Program-made: the position numbers and the translations under genes | From: Granulicella sp. L60 | GTDB lineage: Bacteria; Acidobacteriota; Terriglobia; Terriglobales; Acidobacteriaceae | Assembly (NCBI RefSeq): GCF_009765825.1 | Contig: NZ_LMUR01000015.1 | Coordinates: 261,635 to 325,634 of the forward strand | Length of the DNA: 64,000 nt | Direction: 5' to 3' | The notes under the pieces: generated by a model | The model's database searches: none | Told to the model about the DNA's origin: nothing | What the model saw: the letters and a program-made list of their open reading frames with translations, nothing else | In this document: positions 9,893 through 18,236 of the stretch, piece by piece | How positions within the stretch are numbered: the first letter of the stretch is position 1 | Layout of the letters: each line of letters opens with the position of its first letter

Positions 9893-10936
9893 TTAAGCAG
9901 CTCCGCGACTCAGCACGAGCCCGTCAGGCGCGAGATGTACTAGTTTGCCGCGCTGCTTCATCGAAAGCGAAGCACTTTCGAGAATGCGGACAACTCGCAA
10001 TCCTGCCTGGCCTCCTGTAATTGGCTCAGCTCCAGTCTGGATACACTCAGCAAAATGCTTTATCTCAACCTTCAGGGCCTCTGAGAGATCCAACTGGGGA
10101 GCGAACATATCGCCTGAACGGTAGCCAACTAGTGCTTGATATCGCGAATCAGGTGACCCATTTACGGTAATTCCTTTGTCATAAACCTTGACCTTTTCGC
10201 TTGGCTCCATGTCGTCGTACACGATCATCTGTTTGCTACCACCAACCAGCGTGCGCCGAACCTTGACAGGCGAAAGCCAATTGACATTGACGTGCGCGAT
10301 CAGATTTTCTTCGAAAAACATAGTGATATACGCCAGATTTTCCGTGCCGCCAAAGACATGATTGATTCCAGTTGCGGCAATGGCACATGGAGACGATGGA
10401 AGGATGTAGTCCATAATCGCAAGGTCATGGACTGCGAGGTCCCAGATAACATCGACATCGCGCTGGAACAAGCCTAGGTTTATACGAGTGGAGTCGTAGT
10501 AAAGAATATCACCTAGTTTTCCGGATGCCGCAATGTCTTTAATCTTGCGAACTGCCCCTGTATAGACAAAGGTATGATCCACCAGCAGCGTCAACTTGCG
10601 GCGTGCGGCTTCGTCTATCAACCGAAGAGCCTGATCAGAAGAAGAGGTCATCGGCTTTTCAACCATGACATGTTTGCCGCTTTGCAGAGCCTGTAGGGCC
10701 AGATCGTAGTGGGTCGAAACTGGCGTAGCGATCGCAATCGCGTCAATCTCGGGGTTGTTGAGTAACCTGCGAAAGTCCGTCGTCACTTCAACAGAGGGAT
10801 AGCGGTTGCTCAATTGCTGCAACCGTTCTTCGCGCATGTCGCTGACTGCAACCACGCGAGTTTCCGATACTTCGAACATATTGCGGACTAGATTAGGTCC
10901 CCAATATCCGTAACCAATTATCCCGAAATTTATCAC
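9893..10936 (-). CDS. Gfo/Idh/MocA-family NAD(P)-dependent sugar oxidoreductase
   Basis: The Rossmann motif INFGIIGYGYWGPNLVRN is at the very N-terminus, followed by the EKPMTSS motif containing the family's conserved EKP lysine, and DLAVHDLAIMDYIL with an active-site histidine. The protein has 347 residues from the GTG at 10936, which has GGAGGA three bases upstream. A longer frame starting at 10978 would add a non-conserved arginine-rich tail and is less likely. It is the first gene of the minus-strand sugar operon. By analogy with trios of dehydrogenase, acetyltransferase and aminotransferase it would oxidise C3 of a UDP-sugar. Confidence 0.87.
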   Translation of the reverse strand: MINFGIIGYGYWGPNLVRNMFEVSETRVVAVSDMREERLQQLSNRYPSVEVTTDFRRLLNNPEIDAIAIATPVSTHYDLALQALQSGKHVMVEKPMTSSSDQALRLIDEAARRKLTLLVDHTFVYTGAVRKIKDIAASGKLGDILYYDSTRINLGLFQRDVDVIWDLAVHDLAIMDYILPSSPCAIAATGINHVFGGTENLAYITMFFEENLIAHVNVNWLSPVKVRRTLVGGSKQMIVYDDMEPSEKVKVYDKGITVNGSPDSRYQALVGYRSGDMFAPQLDLSEALKVEIKHFAECIQTGAEPITGGQAGLRVVRILESASLSMKQRGKLVHLAPDGLVLSRGAA

Positions 10937-10947
10937 GTTTCCTCCAC

Positions 10948-10961
10948 GACTGCGTAAACAT
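10948..10961. repeat. 14-bp direct repeat, copy 1 (GACTGCGTAAACAT)
   Basis: An exact 14-mer lies just upstream of the oxidoreductase start. The same 14-mer recurs at 11074-11087, 126 bp away, which is close to 12 helical turns. It may be a protein-binding site. The function is unknown. Confidence 0.4.
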
Positions 10962-11073
10962 AACCATCGGAGTGTCAACCTAATACAAAAAATTGCACAT
11001 ACATACAGGCTGAATGACCAAGGAAAACCTTTAGAGCCTTATTGATTTTAATCTTTCTACTCATCCATCTACG

Positions 11074-11087
11074 GACTGCGTAAACAT
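11074..11087. repeat. 14-bp direct repeat, copy 2 (GACTGCGTAAACAT)
   Basis: This is the second exact copy of the 14-mer at 10948-10961, between the end of the sigma-54 activator gene and the sugar operon. It is a candidate operator or a chance duplication. Confidence 0.4.
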
Positions 11088-11131
11088 TTATGAGAGAAGC
11101 ATGTCGACTTCCAAACTTGCATCTGGAAGAG

Positions 11132-12187
11132 TTATCTGAAGTCATTAATTCCAGGCAACTTCTGAAGATCACGAAATGGCAACTTATGCTGTGGCGGATT
11201 CGCAGATTGAACTACGGGTAGTCCAACTTCCTTGATTTTGTACAACAGCGTGCGATAACTGATATCCAATGAATGTGCAGTTTTCCTCCGGTTCCATTTA
11301 TGTGCCTCGAGCACGCCCAAAATAATCTTTCTCTCCAAGTGCTGAATCGCACGCTTTGTCTGGACGCGCAGGGGAGTTGTCAAATCGATTACCTCTGGAA
11401 CTAGCGGGCGAAGCTCTTCAGGCTCCCTCATTAGAGAAAGAATGTGTTCATCTCCACCTAACACGACGTATCGTTTTGCCATGTTCTCAAGCTCTCGAAT
11501 GTTTCCGGGCCAGTGATAGGATTCAAGCGATTTCATAAAAGACAGATGCAGCGGCGCTGGCGTTCCTCCGAACTGCGCACTATACATCTTGACGAAATGG
11601 TTCATTAGGATGGGTATGTCAGAGACGCGCTCGCGTAAAGAAGGCATCTGAACCCTAATCACATTGATCCGATAGAACAGATCGGTACGAAATCCACCTT
11701 TGGCTACTTCAGCCTCAAGATCGCGGTTTGTCGCGCAGACTAGTCGAATATCGATTGCGCGTTCATCCACTGCTCCCAGCCTCACGACCCGGAAGTCCTG
11801 GAGAGCGTGCAAAAGTTTAGGTTGGAGGGCCAGATTCAGCTCTCCTATCTCGTCCAGAAATAGTGTGCCCTTATCAGCCTGCTCACATTTACCGGCTTGC
11901 GATCCCGTTGCTCCCGTAAATGCGCCCGGTTCATGTCCAAAGAGCTCACTCTCAAAGAGTTGGTCCGGGATGGCCGGGCAACTCACTTTGAGGAAACTGT
12001 GAGAACGGCGTGCACTCAGATTATGTAATAGTCTTGCAGCCAGCTCCTTGCCCGTGCCGCTCTCACCCGTTATGAGAACTGGAACTTCGGTCAATGCCGC
12101 TTTTTGCAGTTGATCGCTAATTCGATGGATCGCCGGTGAGTCACCAATAAGGGCTTCAACCGGTCTACATCCTTGAATTTCGAGCAT
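11132..12187 (-). CDS. Sigma-54-dependent transcriptional activator without receiver domain
   Basis: This is an AAA+ enhancer-binding protein of 351 residues that remodels sigma-54 RNA polymerase. Walker A GESGTGKE is at about 41-48, the sigma-54 contact loop GAFTGA at 88-93, Walker B TLFLDEIGE at 108-116, and a Fis-type helix-turn-helix (RKTAHSLDISYRTLLYKIKEVG) near 300-325. The AAA+ domain begins almost at the N-terminus, so there is no receiver, GAF or PAS input domain. Control must come from expression level or a partner protein. The gene is divergent from the polysaccharide export operon, whose promoter carries a sigma-54 signature, and it is followed on the same strand by the sugar operon. 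It is the probable activator of the locus. Confidence 0.92.
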   Translation of the reverse strand: MLEIQGCRPVEALIGDSPAIHRISDQLQKAALTEVPVLITGESGTGKELAARLLHNLSARRSHSFLKVSCPAIPDQLFESELFGHEPGAFTGATGSQAGKCEQADKGTLFLDEIGELNLALQPKLLHALQDFRVVRLGAVDERAIDIRLVCATNRDLEAEVAKGGFRTDLFYRINVIRVQMPSLRERVSDIPILMNHFVKMYSAQFGGTPAPLHLSFMKSLESYHWPGNIRELENMAKRYVVLGGDEHILSLMREPEELRPLVPEVIDLTTPLRVQTKRAIQHLERKIILGVLEAHKWNRRKTAHSLDISYRTLLYKIKEVGLPVVQSANPPQHKLPFRDLQKLPGINDFR

Positions 12188-12212
12188 ACGCCGCCCTCAG
12201 CAGGAAGAAAAT

Positions 12213-12229
12213 ATGCACGTGGGTGACCA
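12213..12229 (-). promoter_or_regulatory. Weak sigma-54-like promoter toward the activator gene
   Basis: Read on the minus strand the sequence is TGGTCACCCACGTGCAT: GG and GC are separated by exactly ten bases, as sigma-54 requires, and it ends about 25 bp before the activator ATG. The inner bases depart from TGGCAC and TTGC, so this is only a candidate autoregulatory promoter. Confidence 0.25.
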
Positions 12230-12373
12230 AAGCGAAAAATGAAAATTACTGCCACTACCACTATCATCCCAGCAGGTAATCCGTCTGTTGGGTACATGCG
12301 TGGAGTAAAGGAGCTATAGAGCTGAAAGAAACTGGATCGAAGAAACACAAGCTCTTGGTCGTAGTACAACAAA

Positions 12374-12388
12374 TTGCACACTTTGCAA
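12374..12388. promoter_or_regulatory. Inverted repeat TTGCA-N5-TGCAA, candidate activator binding site
   Basis: A perfect 5-bp inverted repeat with a 5-bp spacer (TTGCACACTTTGCAA) is centred about 114 bp upstream of the predicted sigma-54 transcription start. That is the usual distance for an enhancer bound by a Fis-type helix-turn-helix dimer. Binding is inferred. Confidence 0.45.
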
Positions 12389-12468
12389 ATTACTGCAGAA
12401 TCCACGACATTTCTGGGCCGATTTTCGCAACCATATGGTGGCAAATCGCTGAAAAGCCCTTTTGTCTT

Positions 12469-12484
12469 TGGCCATCTATTTGCT
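12469..12484 (+). promoter_or_regulatory. Sigma-54 promoter of the polysaccharide export operon
   Basis: TGGCCATCTATTTGCT matches the -24/-12 consensus TGGCAC-N5-TTGCW with GG and GC ten bases apart. The -12 element TTGCT is perfect and the -24 element is TGGC followed by CA instead of AC. The expected start point is near 12495, about 21 bases before the exporter ATG. A divergent sigma-54 activator gene next to it supports the assignment. Confidence 0.72.
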
Positions 12485-12515
12485 ATTTATCAGACTCGAG
12501 GGTAAACCACGGTAG

Positions 12516-13169
12516 ATGCGTCCTTATGGCTCAATTCGGTTGTTCGCTACCCTAATAGTGTTAGGTCTTTCGGCGAGCTACAATCAAGCACAAAGTGTCG
12601 TCGCTACTGAGCCGGATGCCATAAGGCCGGCAAATGCCAGACAACCCAGTGTGGCAGCGAATGTCGAGTTGCGGGCTTCCAGCGAGACATCTCAATTCGC
12701 CCTCGGTGTAGCCGATGTGATTCACGTAAATGTTTGGAAAAATGCCGATCTTTCGCAAACGGTAACGGTTGGTCCGGATGGTTTTGTGTCGTTACCCCTG
12801 TTGGGAGATGTGCATGTCGCGGGAATGACCGCGAATCAACTGGCGCAGTCTCTGTCTTCCCGGCTCACCACCTATGTTGTGAGTGCTCAGGTGACGGTTA
12901 GTGTAGTCGAGATCCGGAGCAGGCAAGTCTACGTGATGGGGCAGGTCGGCAAACCCGGCGGATACCCTCTGATTGCACCGATTACGATTCTTCAACTCAT
13001 TGCTCAGGCAGGAGGACTAAACACGTTTGCGAATCGCAAGCGAATATTTGTGATTCGAGGAACGAAAGGGGAGATTCAGCGACTAAAGTTCAACTATGTT
13101 AACGCCTTACAAGGGGATACTCGGCAGAATATTAGTCTGCAGCCAGGCGATACGGTCGTCGTCCCATAG
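12516..13169 (+). CDS. Wza-like polysaccharide export protein (Poly_export/SLBB)
   Basis: This is a periplasmic/outer-membrane exporter component of 217 residues. A signal peptide (hydrophobic LFATLIVLGLSA, cleavage near NQAQS) has no lipobox cysteine, so it is not an obvious lipoprotein, unlike E. coli Wza. The polysaccharide export domain runs from FALGVADVIHVNVWKN through GDVHVAGMTANQLA. An SLBB segment (VYVMGQVGKPGGYPL...ILQLIAQAGGL) and the closing LQPGDTVVVP follow. It is the first gene of the plus-strand operon behind the sigma-54 promoter. The protein is short next to full Wza and lacks the C-terminal transmembrane helix. The outer-membrane pore might be supplied by the following barrel protein, which is inferred. 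Confidence 0.9.
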   Translation: MRPYGSIRLFATLIVLGLSASYNQAQSVVATEPDAIRPANARQPSVAANVELRASSETSQFALGVADVIHVNVWKNADLSQTVTVGPDGFVSLPLLGDVHVAGMTANQLAQSLSSRLTTYVVSAQVTVSVVEIRSRQVYVMGQVGKPGGYPLIAPITILQLIAQAGGLNTFANRKRIFVIRGTKGEIQRLKFNYVNALQGDTRQNISLQPGDTVVVP

Positions 13170-13177
13170 GGAAAGTC

Positions 13178-14509
13178 ATGAGCAAATTCGAGCGTATTCG
13201 CCTTATAGTCGCGCTATCTACCGGTCTTATTGCGGGATCTCTTTTGGCCCAGACGTCGAGCGAAGATCAGACAAGCACAAGCGCCCAATCTCCCGCCGAA
13301 GTAACGGGTATGGTTGCTGAAAATTCTGTTCAAGATTCCAAAGGGAGAGAGGAAGAGCAGATGCAATATGCTGCGGCGCTCAACGGCTCAGGATTGATCT
13401 CTATGGAAGGCTCCATGAGCTCGCATCTACTTCTTGGCGCGACTGTTGCCGGTGGATGGGATAGCAATCCCGACAGTCTCGGAAACGGGATGTCGTCAGG
13501 AGTGTACACGCTAAGTCCATATTTAGGGATACAAGCAAATACTGCTAAGATGCAGGTTCTTCTCCAATATCAACCCTTGATGACTGGGTACAGTTCCGAT
13601 GTTTACTCGAATCAGACAATGCATATGGCGTCCTTCGCAATTTTAGGAAACGTAAACGAGCGTTGGAAGTGGGAGTTAAAGGGTACAGGTAGTTACGGAC
13701 AAGATTCAACCCGTTTACTTGCGCCTCAGCAGACGGTAGTCGTAGGAGAGGTTTCTGGAGCGGGTCCCAATTCTGCTTCGTATATCCCCAACGCTGGCAC
13801 AATAACATATATTGATGGTGGGTTGGAAGTCCACTATAAAGAATCTGAGCGGGATTCAATTGAATTTCGCGTTGCGAACTCGTTCAACCAATACTCTGGC
13901 TTCAGTTCAAGAAACAGTATTGCAACTACTAGTCTCAGCTATAATCGAGACCTCTCATCTACGCTTGGGCTATTTGCCTATGGGCGGAACTCCTACTATT
14001 ATGGGTCTTTCAATTGTTCAAGCTTTGGGGGTGGGCTCGGCCTCCGGTGGCAAGCGCTTGAGAAGACATCCTTATCGCTAAGCGGTGGACCGCAGCTCGA
14101 TACTGCGGCATGTGGAAATCAGCAAGGTTTTTCCTACAACGCAGCTTTTAGTACTAGACTGTCCGATAAATCGCAGATATACCTATTGGCGGCTCGTGAA
14201 CCCGCTACGTCCTATCTTGGGCCCGGACTGTGGCTAATAAGCACATCTGGAGGATATCAGCGGCAAGTGGTGACCACAGCTACTTTGAGCCTGGATTTAG
14301 GCTATGTCAGTAGCAATACTCTGACTACTACAAATTCCTATCATGACATCTATTTCGACTGCATATACAACCATAGTTTGGGCCACGGATTGAGTATTTC
14401 GTATAGCTATCGTGGCTATGTAGGAGACACAGGGGAGACTAGCTTTCGTCGTAACGCTGCACTGTTCTCGATAGCATGGTCGCCAAATGCGGGAAAGATT
14501 TTTCAGTAA
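13178..14509 (+). CDS. Predicted outer-membrane beta-barrel protein of the polysaccharide locus
   Basis: The 443-residue protein has a clear signal peptide (LIVALSTGLIAGSLLAQ) and then many amphipathic beta segments with alternating aromatic and polar residues (LGLFAYGRNSYYYGSF, GLSISYSYRGYVGD). It ends on NAALFSIAWSPNAGKIFQ, an outer-membrane-protein-like tail. It starts eight bases after the exporter stop, so the two are surely co-transcribed. I recognise no named family. It is comparable in position to the beta-barrel proteins found beside Wza-like exporters in other Gram-negative exopolysaccharide loci. An accessory or pore role in secretion is inferred. Confidence 0.75.
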   Translation: MSKFERIRLIVALSTGLIAGSLLAQTSSEDQTSTSAQSPAEVTGMVAENSVQDSKGREEEQMQYAAALNGSGLISMEGSMSSHLLLGATVAGGWDSNPDSLGNGMSSGVYTLSPYLGIQANTAKMQVLLQYQPLMTGYSSDVYSNQTMHMASFAILGNVNERWKWELKGTGSYGQDSTRLLAPQQTVVVGEVSGAGPNSASYIPNAGTITYIDGGLEVHYKESERDSIEFRVANSFNQYSGFSSRNSIATTSLSYNRDLSSTLGLFAYGRNSYYYGSFNCSSFGGGLGLRWQALEKTSLSLSGGPQLDTAACGNQQGFSYNAAFSTRLSDKSQIYLLAAREPATSYLGPGLWLISTSGGYQRQVVTTATLSLDLGYVSSNTLTTTNSYHDIYFDCIYNHSLGHGLSISYSYRGYVGDTGETSFRRNAALFSIAWSPNAGKIFQ

Positions 14510-14538
14510 AAGTTGCAATTTTAATATTGAGAGGACTC

Positions 14539-16077
14539 ATGAATCAGAGACAAGTCAATCCAGACGGCTCATCTATGTCGATCAGGCAATGTCTGGAAGC
14601 CCTGAAGAAGCATGGTCATATCGTATTTTTGTCTTCGCTTCTCCTTGCGGTTTTCGGCATAGTTGGCGTATCTCTGCTACCTGACGTCTATCGCGCTAAA
14701 ACTACAATCTTGGTAGATCCGCAGAAAATTCCTGAGCGCTATGTCGCCTCAACAGTTACCTCCGATCCAAATGCACGTATGAACACGTTGACGCAACAAG
14801 TACTCAGCACCTCCAGACTGCAAGAGATCGTAGACAAGAACAATCTCTATCCCGATCTGCGTAAAAAGTGGTCAAGGGAAGAAGTCATAGAATACATGCG
14901 CCAGAAGACGACAATAGAGCTAAAGCTAACTCCCCCCCCGGAGCAGGGACTGAGTAGCTTTAGCATCTCGTACGAGGACGAGGATCGATCGCTTGTGGCG
15001 AATATAGCGAATCAGCTTGCTTCAAGTTTCATAGATTGGAATCTTAAGGTGCGCGAGCAGCAAGCACTCGGCACCTCACAGTTCCTTTCAACCGAATTGG
15101 GACAAGCCAGAAAAAGTCTCGAGGAGCAAGAGGGGCAGCTTGAGGACTTTAGAATGAAACATTCTGGGGCTACCCCAGACCAAGTCAACTCTAATTTGCA
15201 GGCATTGTCCCGATTGCAGGCTGACGTCCAGACAAATGCGGACACGATCAGCAGGCTCGACCAAGAGCGAATCTTGTTAGCCCAAGTGAAGCCTACAGAA
15301 GCGCGCGACACCGCTTCGCTTACTGAGCGGGGACGCATGCTTCAGGAAAAGCGCCGTTTGGATGGCGAGCTTTGGAATCTGAAGAGACAGTTCACAGATA
15401 CGTATCCGGACGTCATTGCTGCGACGGAACAGCTCAAGAATCTAAACGCACGGTTAGCGGCAATGCCTGAACCTCCTGCAGACTCTGTTGATTCGTACGA
15501 CTCTAACACTCAAGTCCGTCTCACTCTCATCGACAAGGAATTGCAGCGGCGCAAACTGCAGCAGGCGGCTCTTCAACAACAGATTCAGTCTTATCAGGGA
15601 AAAGTAGATTCCGTACCAGTTCTCGAAACCCAACTCGCTGAACTCACGCGCAACTACGAAGTGTCGAGACAGAACTATCAGTCTCTACTCGACAAGACAT
15701 TCTCCGCGGGAATGTCCGAGGAGTTGGAACGCAAGCAACAGGGACAACGATTTACGGTTCTGGATACTGCCAAGACTCCCGAAAAGCCGATTAAACCAGA
15801 CCGAATCCTGCTAATGGCTGGTGTCATGGCTCTAGCTCTCCTTCTGCCAGCAGGGATAACGATATGTATTTATTTAATGAGCGGCTCGATTAAGTCCGAG
15901 GCCGAACTGAAGGGAATGCTTCCGCTTAAAATCCAAGTTCTTGGAACAATCCCGCCGATTACGAGCAGAGCTGATCTGCATCGTGGACGGATGATCACAG
16001 TTCAGACAGTTTTAGTGTCAGTGATTGCATGTACAGCGTTAGTTATCTTTCTGCTTAAGGTTAGGCCTATTTTATGA
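14539..16077 (+). CDS. Wzz/GumC-like polysaccharide co-polymerase
   Basis: This inner-membrane chain-length/co-polymerase protein has 512 residues. The ATG at 14539 is chosen because GAGG lies five bases upstream. A longer frame from 14476 overlaps the barrel gene. It shows an N-terminal transmembrane segment (VFLSSLLLAVFGIVGVSLL) and a Wzz domain with TTILVDPQKIPERYVAS. A long coiled coil (about 170-370, rich in Q, L, E, R) follows, then the GNVR-type segment LETQLAELTRNYEVSRQNYQSLL and a second transmembrane segment (LLMAGVMALALLLPAGI). A further hydrophobic helix stands at the extreme C-terminus. The cytoplasmic kinase is encoded separately by the next gene, which overlaps by ATGA. Confidence 0.9.
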   Translation: MNQRQVNPDGSSMSIRQCLEALKKHGHIVFLSSLLLAVFGIVGVSLLPDVYRAKTTILVDPQKIPERYVASTVTSDPNARMNTLTQQVLSTSRLQEIVDKNNLYPDLRKKWSREEVIEYMRQKTTIELKLTPPPEQGLSSFSISYEDEDRSLVANIANQLASSFIDWNLKVREQQALGTSQFLSTELGQARKSLEEQEGQLEDFRMKHSGATPDQVNSNLQALSRLQADVQTNADTISRLDQERILLAQVKPTEARDTASLTERGRMLQEKRRLDGELWNLKRQFTDTYPDVIAATEQLKNLNARLAAMPEPPADSVDSYDSNTQVRLTLIDKELQRRKLQQAALQQQIQSYQGKVDSVPVLETQLAELTRNYEVSRQNYQSLLDKTFSAGMSEELERKQQGQRFTVLDTAKTPEKPIKPDRILLMAGVMALALLLPAGITICIYLMSGSIKSEAELKGMLPLKIQVLGTIPPITSRADLHRGRMITVQTVLVSVIACTALVIFLLKVRPIL

Positions 16078-16838
16078 GTTCAACTCTAGGGCTGCATACA
16101 GCAAACGCAGTTCGTTTAGTCGATAGCACCCCTCTACGCATGACGCCAGGGAGACGGATGATTACAATCCAGCCGAACAAAAAGTCCCGCCTGGTTTTCT
16201 TGACTGAGCCCACGGGGCTTGCGGTGGAGCAGTATAAAATACTGCGTCGTCGACTCTGCACGCTCCATCCAGATGGCGGAACAGTTTTGATCACGAGCCC
16301 AAGTCCAGGTGAGGGAAAGACCCTAACCTCGGTCAATCTCGCCTGGTGTCTTGCAGAGGCTGGGCAGCGTACTTGCCTGGTTGATCTAGATTTTAGGGCT
16401 CCAGGAATTGGTCCTACACTAGGCTTTGCGTTCGAAGAGGATGGCGTCGAGGAAGTGCTGGCTGGTAAGCGGACTGTCAGCCAATCTATTCGTCAATTAG
16501 GGGATCGTTCGCTGTATGTACTAGGTATTAAAAGGCGTCTTATCTCGCCTGGGGAGCTTCTGTCACCCACAGCTCTAATTCCGCTCTTGACTGATCTCCG
16601 CGCCATGTTCCAATGGGTAATTCTAGATTTTGCACCGATAATCCCCATGTCGGACGTTGCCGAGGTCGTAGCAAACGTAGATGGGGCGCTTATGGTGATA
16701 CGTTCCGGAAAAACGGATAAATCGATGGTCCCACCATCTCTTGAGATATTGGGGCCCAAACTCTGGGGGATGATCATGAATGACTCTCCTATCATCGGTG
16801 GCTCGTACTACGGTTACTACGGTAGCCGTAAAGACTAA
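16074..16838 (+). CDS. CapB/CpsD-type bacterial tyrosine kinase
   Basis: This P-loop BY-kinase has 254 residues. Walker A is SPSPGEGKT, Walker A' is CLVDLDFRAPGI, and a Walker B-like segment is VILDFAPIIPMSDV. The C-terminus carries a tyrosine cluster (SYYGYYGSRKD), the usual autophosphorylation tail. A VEQYKILRRRL segment precedes the P-loop, as in family members that contact their membrane adaptor. The start codon overlaps the co-polymerase stop by four bases, so the two halves form a split Wzc-like pair. It should control chain length or assembly by cyclic phosphorylation. It ends the first part of the export operon, with about 200 bp to the next gene. Confidence 0.88.
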   Translation: MSSTLGLHTANAVRLVDSTPLRMTPGRRMITIQPNKKSRLVFLTEPTGLAVEQYKILRRRLCTLHPDGGTVLITSPSPGEGKTLTSVNLAWCLAEAGQRTCLVDLDFRAPGIGPTLGFAFEEDGVEEVLAGKRTVSQSIRQLGDRSLYVLGIKRRLISPGELLSPTALIPLLTDLRAMFQWVILDFAPIIPMSDVAEVVANVDGALMVIRSGKTDKSMVPPSLEILGPKLWGMIMNDSPIIGGSYYGYYGSRKD

Positions 16839-17042
16839 ATTGCACAGAAAGAACCCGAATATCCATTGAGTTAGTGCATTTATTGCATCTGCGGTGTGCT
16901 CTTGTCCAACTTGTATCCTGGCATTGCAGCGTGGGCTAGGAAAGGTAATTGAGTTGCCTTTGCTCATAGTCTAGCTTGAATAGCTTCCTTGCTAGGCTTC
17001 GGAACGATCATCCATCTCTATTTTAGAGAAAAGAGGGAAGTG

Positions 17043-18236
17043 TTGAATAGTCGGCGATATCGCGGTATCTCTTTGGTCGTGCTCCTGACTCTGGTTGGCA
17101 TTCCGAGTAACGCTCAGGAATCTATGCCAATGCCACCTAACAACCAAAAGTCCGCGGAAGTGCCGGCAAATGTGCTCAAAGATAACGGTAAGATGCCGAC
17201 ATATGATGAGGGTAGGCCTGGGATCGTCCGCACGTACTACATAGCCGCAGATGAGGTCGACTGGGATTACACGCCACGGGGACGTAACTTGGCTGGGGTA
17301 CCGCATGTTGAGACGGCCGAAGACGAGGCTGGTGGAGCAGGACGCCATCGCATATATCATAAGGCCATCTATCGCGAATACACCGATGCTACCTTCAAAA
17401 CACTGAAGATTCATACCCGGCAGTGGGAACATCTGGGCATTCTGGGCCCGCTAATTCGCGCAGAGGTTGGCGACTCGATACGCGTTGTTTTTAGAAACAA
17501 TACTCATCTCTCGGTTACTATGCATCCACACGGTCTGGAGTACAAAAAAGATGCAGAAGGAGCCTTGTATAACGATGGAACTTCCGGGATTGTGAAAGAA
17601 GATGACAGAGTCGGTCCTGGTAGGACTTATACTTATATCTGGACTGCGCCGGAACGAAGTGGACCCGCAGTCATGGATCAAAGCTCAGTATTGTGGATGT
17701 ACCATTCGCACTTTGTGGAATCCACGGACATAAACACTGGTCTTATTGGTCCTATTATCGTTACGGCTCGCGGTTTGGCCCGGCCTGATGGATCGCCGAA
17801 GGACGTGGATAAAGAGTTCATTACGGACTTCGCAATATTTGATGAGACCGATAGCTGGTTCTTCGAAGGCAACTCGGGAAAGCAAGGGCGAGCTATGCGC
17901 TCAAAGGCTGCAAACCCCTTGCTTCGCGAGCAGAATCTGCTCTACACGATCAACGGCTATATAGAGGCCAATCTTCCTTTGCTGACGATGAGGAAAGGCG
18001 AGCGTGTCCGTTGGTATTTACTTTCCAACAGCAACGAGGATGACATTCACATGGCTCATTGGCACGGAAACACCGTGGTCTGGAACAAAATGAGAATGGA
18101 CTCACTCTTTCTAGGACCCATGGCGATGGCCACCGCGGATATGGTGCCAGACAATGAAGGAACCTGGCTTTTCCACTGCCATGTAAACGATCACTTCATG
18201 GGTGGGATGGTAGGGCTATACCAAGTACTTCCTTAA
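17043..18236 (+). CDS. Two-domain multicopper oxidase (ceruloplasmin-like), secreted
   Basis: This copper-dependent oxidase has about 397 residues with a signal peptide (ISLVVLLTLVGIPSNAQ). All four HxH copper motifs are present: HPHG and YHSHF in the first cupredoxin domain, AHWHG and HCHVNDHFMGGM in the second. The last supplies the type 1 Cys, His and Met. Spacing fits two cupredoxin domains, the layout of small trimeric laccase-type enzymes. Wording such as PLIRAEVGDSIRVVFRN is ceruloplasmin-like. The start is uncertain: GAGGGA sits just upstream of a GTG (17040) and a TTG (17043), and the TTG gives the better spacing. The substrate is unknown (metal or phenol oxidation). It sits inside the polysaccharide locus but is separated from both neighbours by non-coding DNA. 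Confidence 0.86.
   Translation: MNSRRYRGISLVVLLTLVGIPSNAQESMPMPPNNQKSAEVPANVLKDNGKMPTYDEGRPGIVRTYYIAADEVDWDYTPRGRNLAGVPHVETAEDEAGGAGRHRIYHKAIYREYTDATFKTLKIHTRQWEHLGILGPLIRAEVGDSIRVVFRNNTHLSVTMHPHGLEYKKDAEGALYNDGTSGIVKEDDRVGPGRTYTYIWTAPERSGPAVMDQSSVLWMYHSHFVESTDINTGLIGPIIVTARGLARPDGSPKDVDKEFITDFAIFDETDSWFFEGNSGKQGRAMRSKAANPLLREQNLLYTINGYIEANLPLLTMRKGERVRWYLLSNSNEDDIHMAHWHGNTVVWNKMRMDSLFLGPMAMATADMVPDNEGTWLFHCHVNDHFMGGMVGLYQVLP

Larger units (their letters stand above)
12188..12515. other. Divergent control region between the activator and exporter genes
   Basis: The 328 bp between the divergent genes hold no convincing ORF. They carry a sigma-54 promoter toward the exporter, a TTGCA-N5-TGCAA inverted repeat about 114 bp upstream of its predicted start point, and a weaker sigma-54-like signature toward the activator. 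Confidence 0.6.

Noticed and set aside
10951..10966. Sigma-54-like spacing on the minus strand before the oxidoreductase gene
   Set aside because: It would place the transcription start within a few bases of the start codon, leaving no room for the GGAGGA ribosome site.
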